Assembly: GCF_040729435.1 (NCBI RefSeq)
Contig: NZ_CP160398.1
Span: 4,197,001 to 4,261,000, forward strand
Length of the DNA: 64,000 nt
Direction: 5' to 3'
Source: Pseudomonas sp. HOU2
GTDB taxonomy: Bacteria; Pseudomonadota; Gammaproteobacteria; Pseudomonadales; Pseudomonadaceae
Shown: piece after piece, positions 20,102 through 34,608 of the stretch
How positions within the stretch are numbered: position 1 is the stretch's first letter
Layout of the letters: each line of letters starts with the position of its first letter
The notes under the pieces: model-generated
The model's database searches: none
Told to the model about the DNA's origin: nothing
The model's input: the letters and a program-made list of their open reading frames with translations, nothing else
Position numbers and translations under genes: made by a program

Positions 20102-20668
20102 ATGGCTGACGAACAGACAGTAGATACGCAAAATCCAGAAGCCAATCAGGCGCCCGAGACTTCGGGTGACGACCTGGCGACCCGTGTACAAGTGCTCGAA
20201 GAGCAGTTGGCCGCCGCGCAGGATCAGTCGCTGCGCGTAGCTGCCGATCTGCAGAACGTCCGCCGCCGTGCCGAGCAGGATGTCGAGAAGGCGCACAAGT
20301 TTGCGCTGGAAAAATTCGCCGGTGACCTGCTGCCGATCGTTGATAGCCTGGAGCGCGGCCTCGAACTGTCCAGCCCGGACGACGAAAGCATCCGTCCGAT
20401 GCGCGAAGGCATCGAGCTGACCCTGAAAATGTTCCACGACACCCTCAAGCGCTATCAGCTTGAAGCGATCGATCCGCATGGCGAACCGTTCAACGCCGTT
20501 CACCATCAGGCGATGGCCATGCAGGAAAGCGCTGACGTCGAACCGAACAGCGTTCTGAAGGTGTTCCAGAAGGGCTATCAGCTCAACGGTCGCCTGTTGC
20601 GTCCGGCCATGGTTGTGGTCAGCAAGGCGCCGGCGCCAATTTCGCCTTCGATTGACGAGAAGGCTTGA
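20102..20668 (+). CDS. grpE: Nucleotide exchange factor GrpE
   Basis: The 188-residue protein releases ADP from DnaK. The acidic, disordered N-terminus is followed by a long coiled coil ([20 protein letters not shown]) and the beta domain ending [13 protein letters not shown], the family signature. A ribosome site GAAAGGAGAATTCT precedes ATG 20102. It is first in the heat-shock cluster behind a sigma-32 promoter, with dnaK 102 bases downstream. Confidence 0.97.
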   Translation: MADEQTVDTQNPEANQAPETSGDDLATRVQVLEEQLAAAQDQSLRVAADLQNVRRRAEQDVEKAHKFALEKFAGDLLPIVDSLERGLELSSPDDESIRPMREGIELTLKMFHDTLKRYQLEAIDPHGEPFNAVHHQAMAMQESADVEPNSVLKVFQKGYQLNGRLLRPAMVVVSKAPAPISPSIDEKA

Positions 20669-20770
20669 AATTAGCCGCAAGGCCCCCATTTAGAAGTCAA
20701 GCGTTTAAGTATTACCGCAGTTAGCCACCACTGCTGCGGCAACAAAATCCAAAGTTTCGGGAGAGTGAAC

Positions 20771-22687
20771 ATGGGCAAAATTATCGGTATCGACCTGGGG
20801 ACTACCAACTCCTGCGTCTCCGTGCTGGAAAACGGCGTAGCCAAAGTTATCGAAAACGCCGAAGGCGCGCGTACCACGCCGTCGATCATCGCTTACGCCA
20901 ACGATGGTGAAATCCTCGTTGGTCAGTCGGCCAAGCGTCAGGCAGTGACCAATCCGCACAACACCCTGTACGCGGTGAAGCGTCTGATCGGTCGCAAGTT
21001 CGACGAAGAAGTCGTACAGAAAGACATCAAGATGGTCCCGTACAAAATCGCCAAGGCTGACAACGGCGACGCCTGGGTTGAAGTGAACGGCCAGAAAATG
21101 GCGCCGCCACAAATCTCGGCTGAAATCCTGAAGAAGATGAAGAAGACCGCCGAAGACTACCTCGGCGAGCCTGTGACCGAAGCGGTGATCACCGTTCCGG
21201 CCTACTTCAACGACAGCCAGCGTCAGGCGACCAAAGACGCCGGCCGCATCGCCGGTCTGGACGTTAAACGTATCATCAACGAACCAACCGCAGCGGCTCT
21301 GGCTTACGGTATGGACAAGGCCAAGGGCGATCACACCGTGATCGTTTATGACCTGGGTGGCGGTACTTTCGACGTTTCCGTGATCGAGATCGCTGAAGTT
21401 GACGGCGAGCACCAGTTCGAAGTGTTGGCCACCAACGGTGACACCTTCCTCGGCGGTGAAGACTTCGACATTCGTCTGATCGACTACCTCGTTGACGAAT
21501 TCAAGAAAGAAAGCGGCATGAACCTCAAAGGTGACCCGCTGGCCATGCAGCGCCTGAAAGAAGCCGCTGAGAAAGCCAAGATCGAGCTGTCGTCCGCTCA
21601 GTCGACCGACGTCAACCTGCCGTACATCACTGCAGACGCTACCGGTCCTAAGCACCTGAACGTGAAAATCTCGCGTGCCAAGCTCGAAGCACTGGTTGAA
21701 GACCTGGTTCAGCGCACTATCGAACCTTGCCGCATCGCCATGAAAGACGCCGGTATCGACGTTGGCGCGATCAACGACGTGATCCTGGTCGGCGGTCAGA
21801 CCCGTATGCCGCTGGTACAGAAGCTGGTTACTGATTTCTTCGGTAAAGAAGCACGTAAAGACGTGAACCCGGACGAAGCGGTTGCCATGGGTGCTGCGAT
21901 TCAGGGCGCCGTTCTGGCCGGTGACGTGAAAGACGTTCTGCTGCTCGACGTCAGCCCGCTGACCCTGGGTATCGAAACCATGGGTGGCGTGATGACCGCG
22001 CTGATCGAGAAAAACACCACGATTCCTACCAAGAAATCGCAAGTGTTCTCGACTGCCGACGACAACCAGGGCGCTGTGACCATTCACGTCCTGCAAGGCG
22101 AGCGTAAGCAAGCTGCACAGAACAAATCGCTGGGCAAGTTCGACCTGGCCGACATTCCACCCGCTCCACGTGGCGTGCCGCAGATCGAAGTGACCTTCGA
22201 CATCGACGCCAACGGCATCCTGCACGTCGGCGCGAAAGATAAGGCGACCGGTAAAGAGCAGAAGATCACCATCAAGGCCAACTCCGGTCTGTCGGATGAA
22301 GAAATTCAGAAGATGGTTCGCGATGCCGAGCTGAACGCCGAGGAAGACCGCAAGTTTGCTGAGCTGGCTGAATCCCGTAACAAGGGTGATGCACTGGTTC
22401 ACTCGACTCGCAAAATGGTTACCGAAGCGGGCGACAAGGTCAGCGCTGAAGAGAAGACCGCGATCGAAGCTGCCGTGGTTGCACTGGAAGCCGCTGTGAA
22501 AGGCGACGACAAGGCTGCCATCGAAGCGAAGATCGAAGAGCTGTCGAAAGTCTCGGCTCCGGTTGCTCAGAAGATGTACGCCGAACAGGCTCAGCCTGCT
22601 GAAGGCGCGGCACCGCACGACGAGAAAGCTGAAAAGGCTGACGATGTTGTCGATGCCGAGTTCGAAGAAGTCAAAGACCACAAGTAA
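20771..22687 (+). CDS. dnaK: Chaperone DnaK (Hsp70)
   Basis: The 638-residue Hsp70 has an N-terminal ATPase domain ([11 protein letters not shown] at residue 6; [14 protein letters not shown] near 195), a substrate domain from about 390, a helical lid, and a tail ending EEVKDHK. ATG 20771 follows GGGAGAGTGAAC; a GTG two codons earlier is less likely. It works with GrpE upstream and DnaJ downstream and is the second gene of the sigma-32 unit. Confidence 0.98.
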   Translation: MGKIIGIDLGTTNSCVSVLENGVAKVIENAEGARTTPSIIAYANDGEILVGQSAKRQAVTNPHNTLYAVKRLIGRKFDEEVVQKDIKMVPYKIAKADNGDAWVEVNGQKMAPPQISAEILKKMKKTAEDYLGEPVTEAVITVPAYFNDSQRQATKDAGRIAGLDVKRIINEPTAAALAYGMDKAKGDHTVIVYDLGGGTFDVSVIEIAEVDGEHQFEVLATNGDTFLGGEDFDIRLIDYLVDEFKKESGMNLKGDPLAMQRLKEAAEKAKIELSSAQSTDVNLPYITADATGPKHLNVKISRAKLEALVEDLVQRTIEPCRIAMKDAGIDVGAINDVILVGGQTRMPLVQKLVTDFFGKEARKDVNPDEAVAMGAAIQGAVLAGDVKDVLLLDVSPLTLGIETMGGVMTALIEKNTTIPTKKSQVFSTADDNQGAVTIHVLQGERKQAAQNKSLGKFDLADIPPAPRGVPQIEVTFDIDANGILHVGAKDKATGKEQKITIKANSGLSDEEIQKMVRDAELNAEEDRKFAELAESRNKGDALVHSTRKMVTEAGDKVSAEEKTAIEAAVVALEAAVKGDDKAAIEAKIEELSKVSAPVAQKMYAEQAQPAEGAAPHDEKAEKADDVVDAEFEEVKDHK

Positions 22688-22741
22688 GTTGTTGGTCGGC
22701 CGGTTGACTGCCTTGCGGCGGTGACTGGTAGGATGTCGCCG

Positions 22742-22761
22742 CGCGGGAGCTTGCTCCCGCG
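22742..22761. repeat. Single REP-like hairpin after dnaK
   Basis: CGCGGGAGC-TT-GCTCCCGCG is a perfect 9-bp stem 54 bases after dnaK. It resembles half of the REP doublets at 46354 and 52554 and may stabilise the dnaK mRNA end. Confidence 0.6.
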
Positions 22762-22984
22762 TTGGCGTATCTGGAATACACGAATTTTTACAGCATGCGA
22801 CAAGGTTCGCCTGCTGCTGGTATGGCCGGGAATGCTCCTGCTTTTCGCGCCGCAAGTACCAAATGAAACAAAGACCAGGATCGTTGAATTGACGTGAGTT
22901 GGGTCCGGGCCTGTATTGGGGCTCAACGAGTTTGGCCATCCTCAGGAGGGGTTTGCCGAACGTCCTCAAGAGTGCAAAAGACTT

Positions 22985-24109
22985 ATGGCAAAGCGTGACT
23001 ATTACGAAGTATTGGGTGTAGAGCGTGGTTCAAGCGATGCAGACCTGAAGAAGGCCTATCGTCGTCTGGCGATGAAGCATCACCCGGACCGTAATCCCGA
23101 TGACAAAGCGTCGGAAGAACTGTTCAAAGAGGCCAACGAGGCCTACGAGGTATTGTCCGATTCTAGCAAGCGCGCGGCGTACGATCAGTACGGTCATGCT
23201 GGCGTCGACCCAAGCATGGGTGGCGGTGGCGCCGGTTTCGGCGGGCAGAATTTCTCGGACATCTTTGGCGATGTCTTCAGTGACTTCTTCGGTGGCGGTC
23301 GCGGCGGTTCCCGTGGCGGCGCCCAGCGTGGCAGCGATCTGCGCTACACCCTCGAACTGAATCTGGAAGAAGCGGTGCGCGGTACCACCGTGAATATTCG
23401 CGTTCCGACACTGGTCAATTGCAAGCCATGCGATGGTTCCGGCGCGAAGAAAGGCTCGTCGCCATCGACGTGCCCGACCTGCGGCGGCATCGGTCAGGTG
23501 CGCATGCAGCAAGGCTTCTTCTCGGTGCAGCAGACCTGCCCGCGCTGCCATGGCCAGGGCAAGATCATTTCCGATCCGTGCGATTCCTGCCACGGCGACG
23601 GTCGTGTCGAAGAGTACAAGACCCTGTCGGTGAAAGTGCCGGCTGGCGTTGATACCGGCGACCGCATTCGTCTGTCCGGCGAAGGCGAGGCGGGGACTCA
23701 GGGCGGTCCGACGGGCGACCTGTATGTTGTGATCAACGTGCGCGAGCACGACATCTTCCAGCGCGACGGCAAACACCTGTTCTGCGAAGTGCCGATCAGC
23801 TTCGTTGATGCGGCGCTCGGCGGCGAACTGGAAATCCCGACACTCGACGGTCGCGTCAAACTGAAAATCCCTGAAGGCACCCAGACCGGCAAGCAGTTCC
23901 GCGTACGCGGCAAAGGCGTGGCACCAGTGCGTGGCGGTGGCGCGGGCGACTTGATGTGCCGTGTAGCGGTCGAGACGCCAGTCAATCTGAACCGTCGTCA
24001 GCGCGAATTGCTCGAAGAATTCCGCAGCTCGCTGGCGGACGACAACAGTCACTCGCCGAAAACCACCGGTTGGTTCGATGGTGTGAAGCGCTTCTTCGGC
24101 GATCTGTAA
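22985..24109 (+). CDS. dnaJ: Co-chaperone DnaJ (Hsp40)
   Basis: The 374-residue protein has all the type-I parts: J domain with HPD near residue 33, Gly/Phe region (about 75-130), four CxxCxGxG zinc motifs ([32 protein letters not shown]; residues 145-205) and the C-terminal substrate domain. ATG 22985 is set by the conserved [11 protein letters not shown] start; the ribosome site is weak (AAGAGTGC). A 297-base gap from dnaK suggests an internal promoter or mRNA processing. dapB follows after 9 bases. Confidence 0.97.
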   Translation: MAKRDYYEVLGVERGSSDADLKKAYRRLAMKHHPDRNPDDKASEELFKEANEAYEVLSDSSKRAAYDQYGHAGVDPSMGGGGAGFGGQNFSDIFGDVFSDFFGGGRGGSRGGAQRGSDLRYTLELNLEEAVRGTTVNIRVPTLVNCKPCDGSGAKKGSSPSTCPTCGGIGQVRMQQGFFSVQQTCPRCHGQGKIISDPCDSCHGDGRVEEYKTLSVKVPAGVDTGDRIRLSGEGEAGTQGGPTGDLYVVINVREHDIFQRDGKHLFCEVPISFVDAALGGELEIPTLDGRVKLKIPEGTQTGKQFRVRGKGVAPVRGGGAGDLMCRVAVETPVNLNRRQRELLEEFRSSLADDNSHSPKTTGWFDGVKRFFGDL

Positions 24110-24925
<816 letters not shown>

Positions 24926-24938
24926 TTGACTGTTTCAC

Positions 24939-24970
24939 CCAGCGCAAACGCCCGGTTTGCGCTGGTTTTT
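24939..24970 (+). terminator. Intrinsic terminator after dapB
   Basis: CCAGCGCAAAC-GCCCG-GTTTGCGCTGG followed by TTTTT: an 11-bp stem and T run 14 bases after dapB. Confidence 0.93.
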
Positions 24971-25093
24971 CTACACCGCGCGACGGCCTGTCGCATTCTC
25001 CGGCCTTTTAGGCTCTTTAGCGGTGGACCAAAAAAGCCTTTTTCTGTAAGCTACAGCTTTAGTGTGTCCACTAAAAGCGCGCAGAATAATTCA

Positions 25094-25186
25094 GTGAAGA
25101 AGCGGGGTGACGTGTCCATACGTCACTCCGCTTTTTTACAATCTGCGATTGCCCTTTCATGCGTTATTTACGGGAGGTCTTCTTGA
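25094..25186 (+). CDS. Putative carA leader peptide
   Basis: From a GTG at 25094 a frame encodes about 30 residues (begins [12 protein letters not shown]) and stops at TGA 25184-25186. That stop overlaps the TTG start of carA (TTGA). The ORF also runs through the terminator-like hairpin at 25100-25137. Translation of the leader could thus melt the hairpin and feed ribosomes into carA. The true start is unclear: the same frame is open further upstream (another GTG at 25064), and no strong ribosome site is visible. Confidence 0.45.
   Translation: MKKRGDVSIRHSAFLQSAIALSCVIYGRSS
25100..25137 (+). terminator. Attenuator-like terminator in the carA leader
   Basis: A 14-bp stem (25100-25113 with 25120-25133, one G-U pair) is followed by six T. 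It lies 46 bases before carA, so it would have to be read through for carA-carB to be expressed. Confidence 0.8.
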
Positions 25187-26319
25187 CTAAGCCAGCCATA
25201 CTCGCCCTTGCTGATGGCAGCATTTTTCGCGGCGAAGCCATTGGAGCCGACGGTCAAACCGTTGGTGAGGTGGTGTTCAACACCGCAATGACCGGCTATC
25301 AGGAAATCCTTACCGATCCTTCCTACGCCCAACAGATCGTTACCCTGACTTATCCGCACATCGGCAACACCGGCACCACGCCGGAAGATGCCGAGTCCGA
25401 CCGCGTATGGTCCGCTGGCCTGGTTATCCGTGACCTGCCGCTGGTAGCGAGCAACTGGCGTAACACGATGTCCCTGTCCGACTACCTGAAAGCCAACAAC
25501 GTTGTGGCAATCGCCGGTATCGACACCCGTCGCCTGACCCGCATCCTGCGTGAAAAAGGCGCACAGAACGGCTGCATCATGGCCGGCGACAACATCTCCG
25601 AAGAGGCTGCAATTGCCGCCGCGCAAGGCTTCCCGGGCCTGAAGGGCATGGATCTGGCGAAAGTCGTCAGCACCAAGGAAAAGTACGAGTGGCGCTCCAC
25701 TGTCTGGGATTTGAAGACCGACAGCCACGCGACCATCGAAGCGTCCGAGCTGCCATATCACGTGGTTGCCTACGACTACGGCGTCAAACTGAACATCCTG
25801 CGCATGCTGGTCGAGCGCGGCTGCCGCGTCACCGTGGTGCCGGCGCAAACCCCGGCGGCCGTCGTACTGGCGCTCAAGCCGGACGGCGTGTTCCTGTCCA
25901 ACGGCCCTGGTGATCCGGAGCCTTGCGACTACGCGATCAAGGCGATCAAGGAAGTGCTGGAAACCGAAATTCCGGTCTTCGGTATCTGCCTCGGTCACCA
26001 GCTGCTGGCTCTGGCCTCTGGCGCCAAGACCCTGAAAATGGGCCATGGCCACCACGGTGCCAACCACCCGGTACAGGATCTGGACACTGGCGTCGTGATG
26101 ATCACCAGCCAGAACCACGGTTTCGCGGTTGACGAAGCGACCCTGCCGGCCAACGTGCGTGCGATCCACAAATCGCTGTTCGACGGCACCCTGCAAGGCA
26201 TCGAGCGCACTGACAAGAGCGCGTTCAGCTTCCAGGGCCACCCTGAAGCGAGCCCGGGCCCGAACGATGTGGCGCCCCTGTTCGACCGCTTCATCAACGA
26301 GATGGCCAAGCGACGCTAA
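25183..26319 (+). CDS. carA: Carbamoyl-phosphate synthase small subunit
   Basis: The 378-residue glutaminase subunit supplies ammonia to CarB for arginine and pyrimidine synthesis. The class-I amidotransferase domain shows the nucleophile Cys in [12 protein letters not shown] and the His/Glu pair in [13 protein letters not shown] 25183 is the start: GGGAGG sits 5 bases before it, and MTKPAILAL is the family N-terminus. The leader ORF ends on the same codon. carB begins 126 bases downstream. The expected control is by arginine and pyrimidines through the leader. Confidence 0.96.
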   Translation: MTKPAILALADGSIFRGEAIGADGQTVGEVVFNTAMTGYQEILTDPSYAQQIVTLTYPHIGNTGTTPEDAESDRVWSAGLVIRDLPLVASNWRNTMSLSDYLKANNVVAIAGIDTRRLTRILREKGAQNGCIMAGDNISEEAAIAAAQGFPGLKGMDLAKVVSTKEKYEWRSTVWDLKTDSHATIEASELPYHVVAYDYGVKLNILRMLVERGCRVTVVPAQTPAAVVLALKPDGVFLSNGPGDPEPCDYAIKAIKEVLETEIPVFGICLGHQLLALASGAKTLKMGHGHHGANHPVQDLDTGVVMITSQNHGFAVDEATLPANVRAIHKSLFDGTLQGIERTDKSAFSFQGHPEASPGPNDVAPLFDRFINEMAKRR

Positions 26320-26343
26320 GCGTTCGCCTTGAGACTGTAGCGA

Positions 26344-26391
26344 GAAGCCCTCGAGGGCGGCCCCGACATCGGTGGCGCCCCTCAGGGCTTC
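26344..26391 (+). other. Long hairpin between carA and carB
   Basis: GAAGCCCT (26344-26351) pairs with AGGGCTTC (26384-26391), and inner bases GAGGGC/GCCC-CTC and GCC/GGC extend the stem. No T run follows. It may set the ratio of carA to carB or protect processed RNA ends. Confidence 0.55.
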
Positions 26392-26445
26392 AGAAATCGA
26401 TCAAGACGGCTTGCCGACTGACCTGCGGATTTGAGTGACAAACCC

Positions 26446-29663
<3,218 letters not shown>

Positions 29664-29667
<4 letters not shown>

Positions 29668-30140
29668 TCAAATACCCAATGACCGTCCAGGGCGCGAAAG
29701 CCCTGGAAGAAGAACACGCTCACCTGACCAAGGTCGTTCGTCCGAAGCTCAGCCAGGATATCGGTACGGCTCGCGAGTTGGGTGACCTGAAGGAAAACGC
29801 CGAGTACCATGCCGCCCGCGAGCAGCAAGGCATGGTCGAGGCGCGGATTCGTGACATCGAAGGCCGGATCCAGAATCAGGTCATCATCGACGTCACGACT
29901 ATCCCGCACACCGGCAAAGTGATCTTCGGTACCACCGTCGAAATCGCCAACGTCGAGACGGATGAAAGCGTCACTTACCACATCGTGGGTGAGGATGAGG
30001 CTGACTTCAAACTCGGCAAGATTTCGGTTGGCTCGCCTTTGGCCCGTGCCTTGATCGGCAAGGAAGAGGGTGATGTGGTCGCCGTGAAAACGCCGAGTGG
30101 CGTTATCGAGTACGAGATTGTCGAAGTCCGTCACATCTGA
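29664..30140 (+). CDS. greA: Transcription elongation factor GreA
   Basis: The 158-residue factor helps backtracked RNA polymerase cleave its transcript. The N-terminal coiled coil has the acidic tip in [16 protein letters not shown] near residues 40-56, followed by the FKBP-like C-terminal domain. ATG 29664 overlaps the carB stop by 4 bases. greA at the end of carAB is known in Pseudomonas. Confidence 0.97.
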
Positions 30141-30145
30141 AGGCA

Positions 30146-30168
30146 GGCGCCCGCTACGTGCGGGCGCC
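30146..30168 (+). other. Perfect hairpin directly before the next start codon
   Basis: GGCGCCCG-CTACGTG-CGGGCGCC ends one base before ATG 30169. It may be a weak greA terminator, or may hide the start of the next gene. Confidence 0.55.
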
Positions 30169-30573
30169 ATGCTTTGGCAGCTGACCCAGATGTTGTGGGT
30201 CGGCGGCTTCTGGTTGATACATCTCGGTTTGCGACCGGTGTTGGGCAAGATTGGCCTGGCACCGTTGCTGATCGATGAAGTTGCCGATGCATTCGAAGTG
30301 CCGGTGGCGGGTTTTGCCGCGGCATGCGTGATTTTTCAGGCTTTGGTGCTGGTACAGGCCGATGGCCTTGCCAGTCTATGGCGGGATTTTCGCGGGCAGG
30401 TGTTGCTGATGGCGTTGTATGCGTGTGCGATGTTTATTGCAGTGCGTGTCGGCTGGCCGCAGGCGCAGCGCTGGCAGGAATTCAGTTTTCTGCTGTTGGG
30501 CTTCTCCGGTGTGGTGTTGGTGTTGCAACCGCTGCCGGGATGGAGTGGCAGGGTGCGCGAAGCACACCCTTGA
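30169..30573 (+). CDS. Small integral membrane protein, DUF4149-like
   Basis: The 134-residue product has about four hydrophobic segments (QMLWVGGFWLIHLGL near 10, VAGFAAACVIFQALVLV near 45, VLLMALYACAMFIAVRV near 78, FLLLGFSGVVLVLQPL near 112). Function unknown. A protein of this kind lies next to greA and yhbY in other pseudomonads. The start is uncertain: ATG 30169 follows a tight hairpin with no free ribosome site, and a TTG 51 bases upstream is in frame. Convergent with yhbY, with only 9 bases between them. Confidence 0.8.
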   Translation: MLWQLTQMLWVGGFWLIHLGLRPVLGKIGLAPLLIDEVADAFEVPVAGFAAACVIFQALVLVQADGLASLWRDFRGQVLLMALYACAMFIAVRVGWPQAQRWQEFSFLLLGFSGVVLVLQPLPGWSGRVREAHP

Positions 30574-30582
30574 CCCTTGTCA

Positions 30583-30891
30583 TCACTTGAAGCGATGAAC
30601 GTTCGACAGCTGCTTGTTGACGCTGAAGTTCTTGCGATAAACCAGTGCCATCTTGCCGATGACCTGAACCAGGTCAGCCTTGCCGACCTTGCACAGCTCT
30701 GCAATGTGCGCCAGGCGCGACTCGCGATCGAGGATATTGAGCTTGATCTTGATCAGCTCGTGATCCGCCAGTGCGCGTTCGAGTTCGGCTAATACACCTT
30801 CAGTCAGACCGTTGTCCGCCACCGTCAAAACCGGCTTCAGGTGGTGGCCAATGGATTTGTACTGTTTCTTCTGCTCTGGAGTGAGCGGCAT
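30583..30891 (-). CDS. yhbY: YhbY family ribosome-associated RNA-binding protein
   Basis: The 102-residue protein is a single CRM domain. Signature pieces are SIGHHLKPVLTVADNGLTEG near residues 14-33 and the basic KMALVYRK near 80. In E. coli YhbY associates with 50S precursors. It is divergent from rlmE, another large-subunit maturation gene, across 101 bases; this pairing is widely conserved. Confidence 0.95.
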   Translation of the reverse strand: MPLTPEQKKQYKSIGHHLKPVLTVADNGLTEGVLAELERALADHELIKIKLNILDRESRLAHIAELCKVGKADLVQVIGKMALVYRKNFSVNKQLSNVHRFK

Positions 30892-30992
30892 AATCTGACC
30901 CTTTCGTCTGGATTCTGTAAAATGGCGGCCATTTTACCCGAGGGTTCGTGGATCCGCCCAATTAATCACGACCCTTATCATCGAGGTGCCCA

Positions 30993-31622
30993 ATGGCGCG
31001 TTCCAAGACAAGCCTTGGTTGGCTGAAACGACATGTCAACGATCCTTATGTGAAGCAGGCGCAGAAGGATGGCTACCGCTCGCGTGCGAGTTACAAGCTT
31101 CTGGAGATCCAGGAGAAATACAAGCTGATCCGTTCCGGCATGAGCGTTGTCGATCTGGGCGCAGCGCCCGGCGGCTGGTCGCAGGTCACCAGCCGGCTGA
31201 TCGGTGGTCAGGGGCGTCTGATCGCTTCGGACATCCTGGAAATGGACAGCATTCCGGACGTGACCTTCATTCAAGGTGACTTCACCGAGGACGAAGTGCT
31301 CGCGCGAATCCTTGAAGCGGTGGGTAATTCGCAGGTGGACCTTGTGATTTCCGATATGGCCCCCAATATGAGTGGTACGCCTGAAGTGGACATGCCCAAA
31401 GCCATGTTCCTTTGTGAGCTGGCGCTTGATCTGGCGGAGCGGATACTCAAACCGGGTGGCAATTTCGTGATCAAGATTTTTCAGGGCGAAGGTTTCGATA
31501 TTTACCTGAAAGACGCCCGCAAGAAATTCGACAAGATCCAGATGATCAAGCCGGATTCTTCCCGTGGCAGCTCGCGAGAGCAATACATGCTGGCTTGGGG
31601 TTATCGCGGCGGTAACGAGTAA
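30993..31622 (+). CDS. rlmE: 23S rRNA U2552 2'-O-methyltransferase
   Basis: The 209-residue enzyme (FtsJ/RrmJ) methylates U2552 in 23S rRNA late in 50S assembly. The SAM site [12 protein letters not shown] lies near residues 51-62; the catalytic Lys/Asp/Lys/Glu residues are in [16 protein letters not shown] and [10 protein letters not shown]. Start ATG 30993 follows GAGGTGCCC. ftsH follows after a 193-base gap; the pair is a conserved neighbourhood. Confidence 0.97.
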   Translation: MARSKTSLGWLKRHVNDPYVKQAQKDGYRSRASYKLLEIQEKYKLIRSGMSVVDLGAAPGGWSQVTSRLIGGQGRLIASDILEMDSIPDVTFIQGDFTEDEVLARILEAVGNSQVDLVISDMAPNMSGTPEVDMPKAMFLCELALDLAERILKPGGNFVIKIFQGEGFDIYLKDARKKFDKIQMIKPDSSRGSSREQYMLAWGYRGGNE

Positions 31623-31815
31623 AACGAGGTTTTTCGGTGGGGCGATAGGTTTTTCGTATTTTGCCCCGCGTGCATAAGCGAATATTGTGTAGAAAGTGTT
31701 TCACAAAGGGTTACAGACGGCGCCTGCCAGAGTTGTAGGTAATGTAGTAAGTTAGGCCGGTGAATATCATGCGAAGCGCGCGCCAGTAGCGGAGCTTGCT
31801 TCAGAGGGTAGTTAA

Positions 31816-33732
31816 TTGAACGATATGGCAAAGAATCTGATCCTGTGGTTGATCATCGCGGCAGTCCTCGTGACGGTGATGAACAACTTCTCCAGCCCTA
31901 ACGAGCCGCAGACCCTCAACTATTCCGACTTCATCCAGCAGGTCAAGGATGGCAAGGTCGAGCGCGTAGCCGTTGACGGCTATGTAATTACCGGCAAGCG
32001 CAATGATGGCGACAGCTTCAAGACCATTCGTCCGGCGATCCAGGACAATGGCCTGATCGGCGATCTGGTCGACAACCACGTTGTGGTCGAAGGCAAGCAG
32101 CCTGAGCAGCAAAGCATCTGGACCCAGCTCCTGGTGGCCAGCTTCCCGATCCTGGTGATCATCGCGGTGTTCATGTTCTTCATGCGCCAGATGCAGGGCG
32201 GTGCCGGCGGCAAGGGCGGGCCGATGAGCTTCGGCAAGAGCAAGGCACGTCTGCTGTCCGAAGATCAGGTGAAAACCACTTTGGCTGACGTCGCCGGTTG
32301 TGACGAAGCCAAGGAAGAGGTCGGCGAGCTGGTTGAGTTCCTGCGTGATCCGGGCAAGTTCCAGCGCCTGGGTGGTCGTATTCCTCGCGGCGTATTGATG
32401 GTCGGTCCTCCGGGTACCGGTAAAACCTTGCTGGCCAAGGCGATTGCCGGCGAAGCGAAAGTGCCGTTCTTCACTATTTCCGGTTCCGACTTCGTTGAAA
32501 TGTTCGTGGGTGTTGGTGCAAGCCGCGTTCGCGACATGTTCGAGCAGGCCAAGAAGCACGCGCCATGCATCATCTTCATCGACGAAATCGACGCCGTCGG
32601 TCGCCATCGTGGCGCCGGCATGGGCGGCGGTCACGACGAGCGTGAACAGACTCTCAACCAGTTGCTGGTGGAGATGGATGGCTTTGAAATGAATGACGGC
32701 ATCATCGTGATCGCTGCCACCAACCGTCCTGACGTACTCGACCCTGCGCTGCTGCGTCCGGGCCGTTTCGACCGCCAGGTTGTTGTAGGTTTGCCGGATA
32801 TCCGTGGTCGCGAGCAGATCCTCAAGGTCCACATGCGCAAAGTGCCAATGGGTGATGACGTGGCTCCTGCCGTTATCGCGCGTGGTACTCCTGGCTTCTC
32901 CGGTGCTGATCTGGCCAACCTGGTCAACGAAGCGTCGCTGTTCGCTGCACGCAGCGGCAAGCGCATCGTCGAAATGAAAGAATTCGAGCTGGCAAAAGAC
33001 AAGATCATGATGGGCGCCGAGCGCAAATCCATGGTCATGTCCGAGAAAGAGAAGCAGAACACCGCTTATCACGAAGCCGGTCACGCTATTGTCGGTCGCG
33101 TCGTACCTGAGCATGATCCGGTGTACAAGGTCTCGATCATTCCTCGTGGACGTGCGCTGGGTGTGACCATGTTCCTGCCGGAAGAGGATCGCTACAGTCT
33201 GTCCAAGCGTGCGTTGATCAGTCAGATCTGCTCGCTGTACGGGGGCCGTATTGCTGAAGAAATGACTCTTGGTTTCGACGGTGTGACCACCGGTGCTTCC
33301 AACGACATCATGCGTGCCAGTCAGATTGCGCGGAACATGGTGACCAAGTGGGGTCTGTCGGAAAAACTCGGTCCGCTGATGTACGCCGAAGAAGAGGGTG
33401 AAGTGTTCCTCGGTCGCGGCGGCGGTGGTCAGGCTGCAAGCTTCTCCGGTGAGACGGCCAAACTGATCGACTCCGAGGTGCGCAGCATCATCGATCAGTG
33501 CTACGGCACCGCCAAGCAGATCCTCACGGACAACCGTGACAAGCTGGATGCGATGGCCGATGCGCTGATGAAGTACGAAACCATTGATGCCGAGCAGATC
33601 GACGACATCATGGCGGGTCGTACGCCTCGCGAACCGCGTGACTGGACAGGTGGCACGGGTACGCCTCCGCCTCCAGTGATTCAGGATGAGCGTCCGGAAA
33701 CACCGATCGGCGGTCCGGCTGCTGACGTTTAA
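31816..33732 (+). CDS. ftsH: ATP-dependent membrane zinc protease FtsH
   Basis: The 638-residue protease degrades misfolded membrane proteins and regulators such as sigma-32 and LpxC. Two membrane segments (residues 5-22 and about 103-123) flank a periplasmic domain. The AAA part has Walker A GPPGTGKT near 197 and Walker [10 protein letters not shown] near 252, and the protease has zinc motif HEAGH near 418. TTG 31816 is taken as start, after GAGGGTAG; ATG 31825 three codons later is the alternative. folP begins 8 bases after the stop. Confidence 0.97.
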   Translation: MNDMAKNLILWLIIAAVLVTVMNNFSSPNEPQTLNYSDFIQQVKDGKVERVAVDGYVITGKRNDGDSFKTIRPAIQDNGLIGDLVDNHVVVEGKQPEQQSIWTQLLVASFPILVIIAVFMFFMRQMQGGAGGKGGPMSFGKSKARLLSEDQVKTTLADVAGCDEAKEEVGELVEFLRDPGKFQRLGGRIPRGVLMVGPPGTGKTLLAKAIAGEAKVPFFTISGSDFVEMFVGVGASRVRDMFEQAKKHAPCIIFIDEIDAVGRHRGAGMGGGHDEREQTLNQLLVEMDGFEMNDGIIVIAATNRPDVLDPALLRPGRFDRQVVVGLPDIRGREQILKVHMRKVPMGDDVAPAVIARGTPGFSGADLANLVNEASLFAARSGKRIVEMKEFELAKDKIMMGAERKSMVMSEKEKQNTAYHEAGHAIVGRVVPEHDPVYKVSIIPRGRALGVTMFLPEEDRYSLSKRALISQICSLYGGRIAEEMTLGFDGVTTGASNDIMRASQIARNMVTKWGLSEKLGPLMYAEEEGEVFLGRGGGGQAASFSGETAKLIDSEVRSIIDQCYGTAKQILTDNRDKLDAMADALMKYETIDAEQIDDIMAGRTPREPRDWTGGTGTPPPPVIQDERPETPIGGPAADV

Positions 33733-33740
33733 GGTTTGAA

Positions 33741-34592
33741 ATGACTTCTGCACAGTCCCTGACCCGGTTGCCTTGCGGCAACCGGGTTCTTGATTTGGCC
33801 CGGACGCATGTCATGGGCATTCTCAATGTCACTCCCGACTCTTTTTCCGACGGCGGCCGGTACAACCAGCTCGACGTGGCCTTGCGTCACGCCGAAGCCA
33901 TGGTGGTTGCAGGCGCGACGTTGATCGACGTCGGTGGCGAATCGACCCGGCCTGGCGCGCGGGCGGTCTCACCGCTGGAGGAGTTGGAGCGCGTAGCTCC
34001 GATCGTGGAGCTCATCAATCGCGAGCTGGATGTGGTCATCTCGGTTGATACTTCGACACCTGCGGTGATGCGTGAAACGGCGCGCCTGGGTGCCGGGTTG
34101 ATCAATGATGTGCGTTCGCTGCGCCGCGATGGCGCCTTGGATGCCGCAGCCGCGACCGGATTGCCGGTCTGTCTGATGCACATGCTCGGTGAGCCGGGTG
34201 ACATGCAGGACAATCCGCATTATCAGGACGTTACCCGGGAAGTGGGTGAGTTTCTGGCGGAACGAATGGCTCAATGTGCGGCGGCGGGCATTCCTGCCGA
34301 GCGGATCATTCTTGATCCCGGTTTCGGCTTCGCCAAAACCCTGCAGCACAATCTAAGCTTGTTCAAGCATATGGAAGCCCTGCACGCTCTGGGGCGTCCG
34401 CTATTGGTCGGTGTCTCACGCAAAAGCATGATTGGCCAGGCGCTGAATCGTCCAGTGGGCGAGCGTCTGCACGGCGGTCTCGCACTGGCGGCATTGGCAT
34501 CGGTTAAAGGCGCACGTATCTTGCGTGTCCATGATGTGGCGGAAACGGTAGACGTGGTGCGCATGCTCGCAGCCGTGGAATCAGCCGAATAA
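33741..34592 (+). CDS. folP: Dihydropteroate synthase
   Basis: The 283-residue enzyme joins p-aminobenzoate to the pterin in folate synthesis and is the sulfonamide target. Both signatures are visible: [17 protein letters not shown] near residue 25 and the loop with [11 protein letters not shown] near 55; GVSRKSM lies near 222. It starts 8 bases after ftsH and ends 16 bases before glmM, so the ftsH-folP-glmM set is one unit. Confidence 0.97.
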   Translation: MTSAQSLTRLPCGNRVLDLARTHVMGILNVTPDSFSDGGRYNQLDVALRHAEAMVVAGATLIDVGGESTRPGARAVSPLEELERVAPIVELINRELDVVISVDTSTPAVMRETARLGAGLINDVRSLRRDGALDAAAATGLPVCLMHMLGEPGDMQDNPHYQDVTREVGEFLAERMAQCAAAGIPAERIILDPGFGFAKTLQHNLSLFKHMEALHALGRPLLVGVSRKSMIGQALNRPVGERLHGGLALAALASVKGARILRVHDVAETVDVVRMLAAVESAE

Positions 34593-34608
34593 GAATGATG
34601 GAGCACTT

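Noticed and set aside
20705..22969. A 754-codon open frame antisense to dnaK
   Set aside because: Dense antisense frames opposite dnaK are a known artefact of its codon use. The claimed link to a dehydrogenase family in other organisms is not supported here.
31801..33753. A 650-codon frame antisense to ftsH
   Set aside because: Mirror of ftsH, which has complete AAA and zinc-protease motifs.
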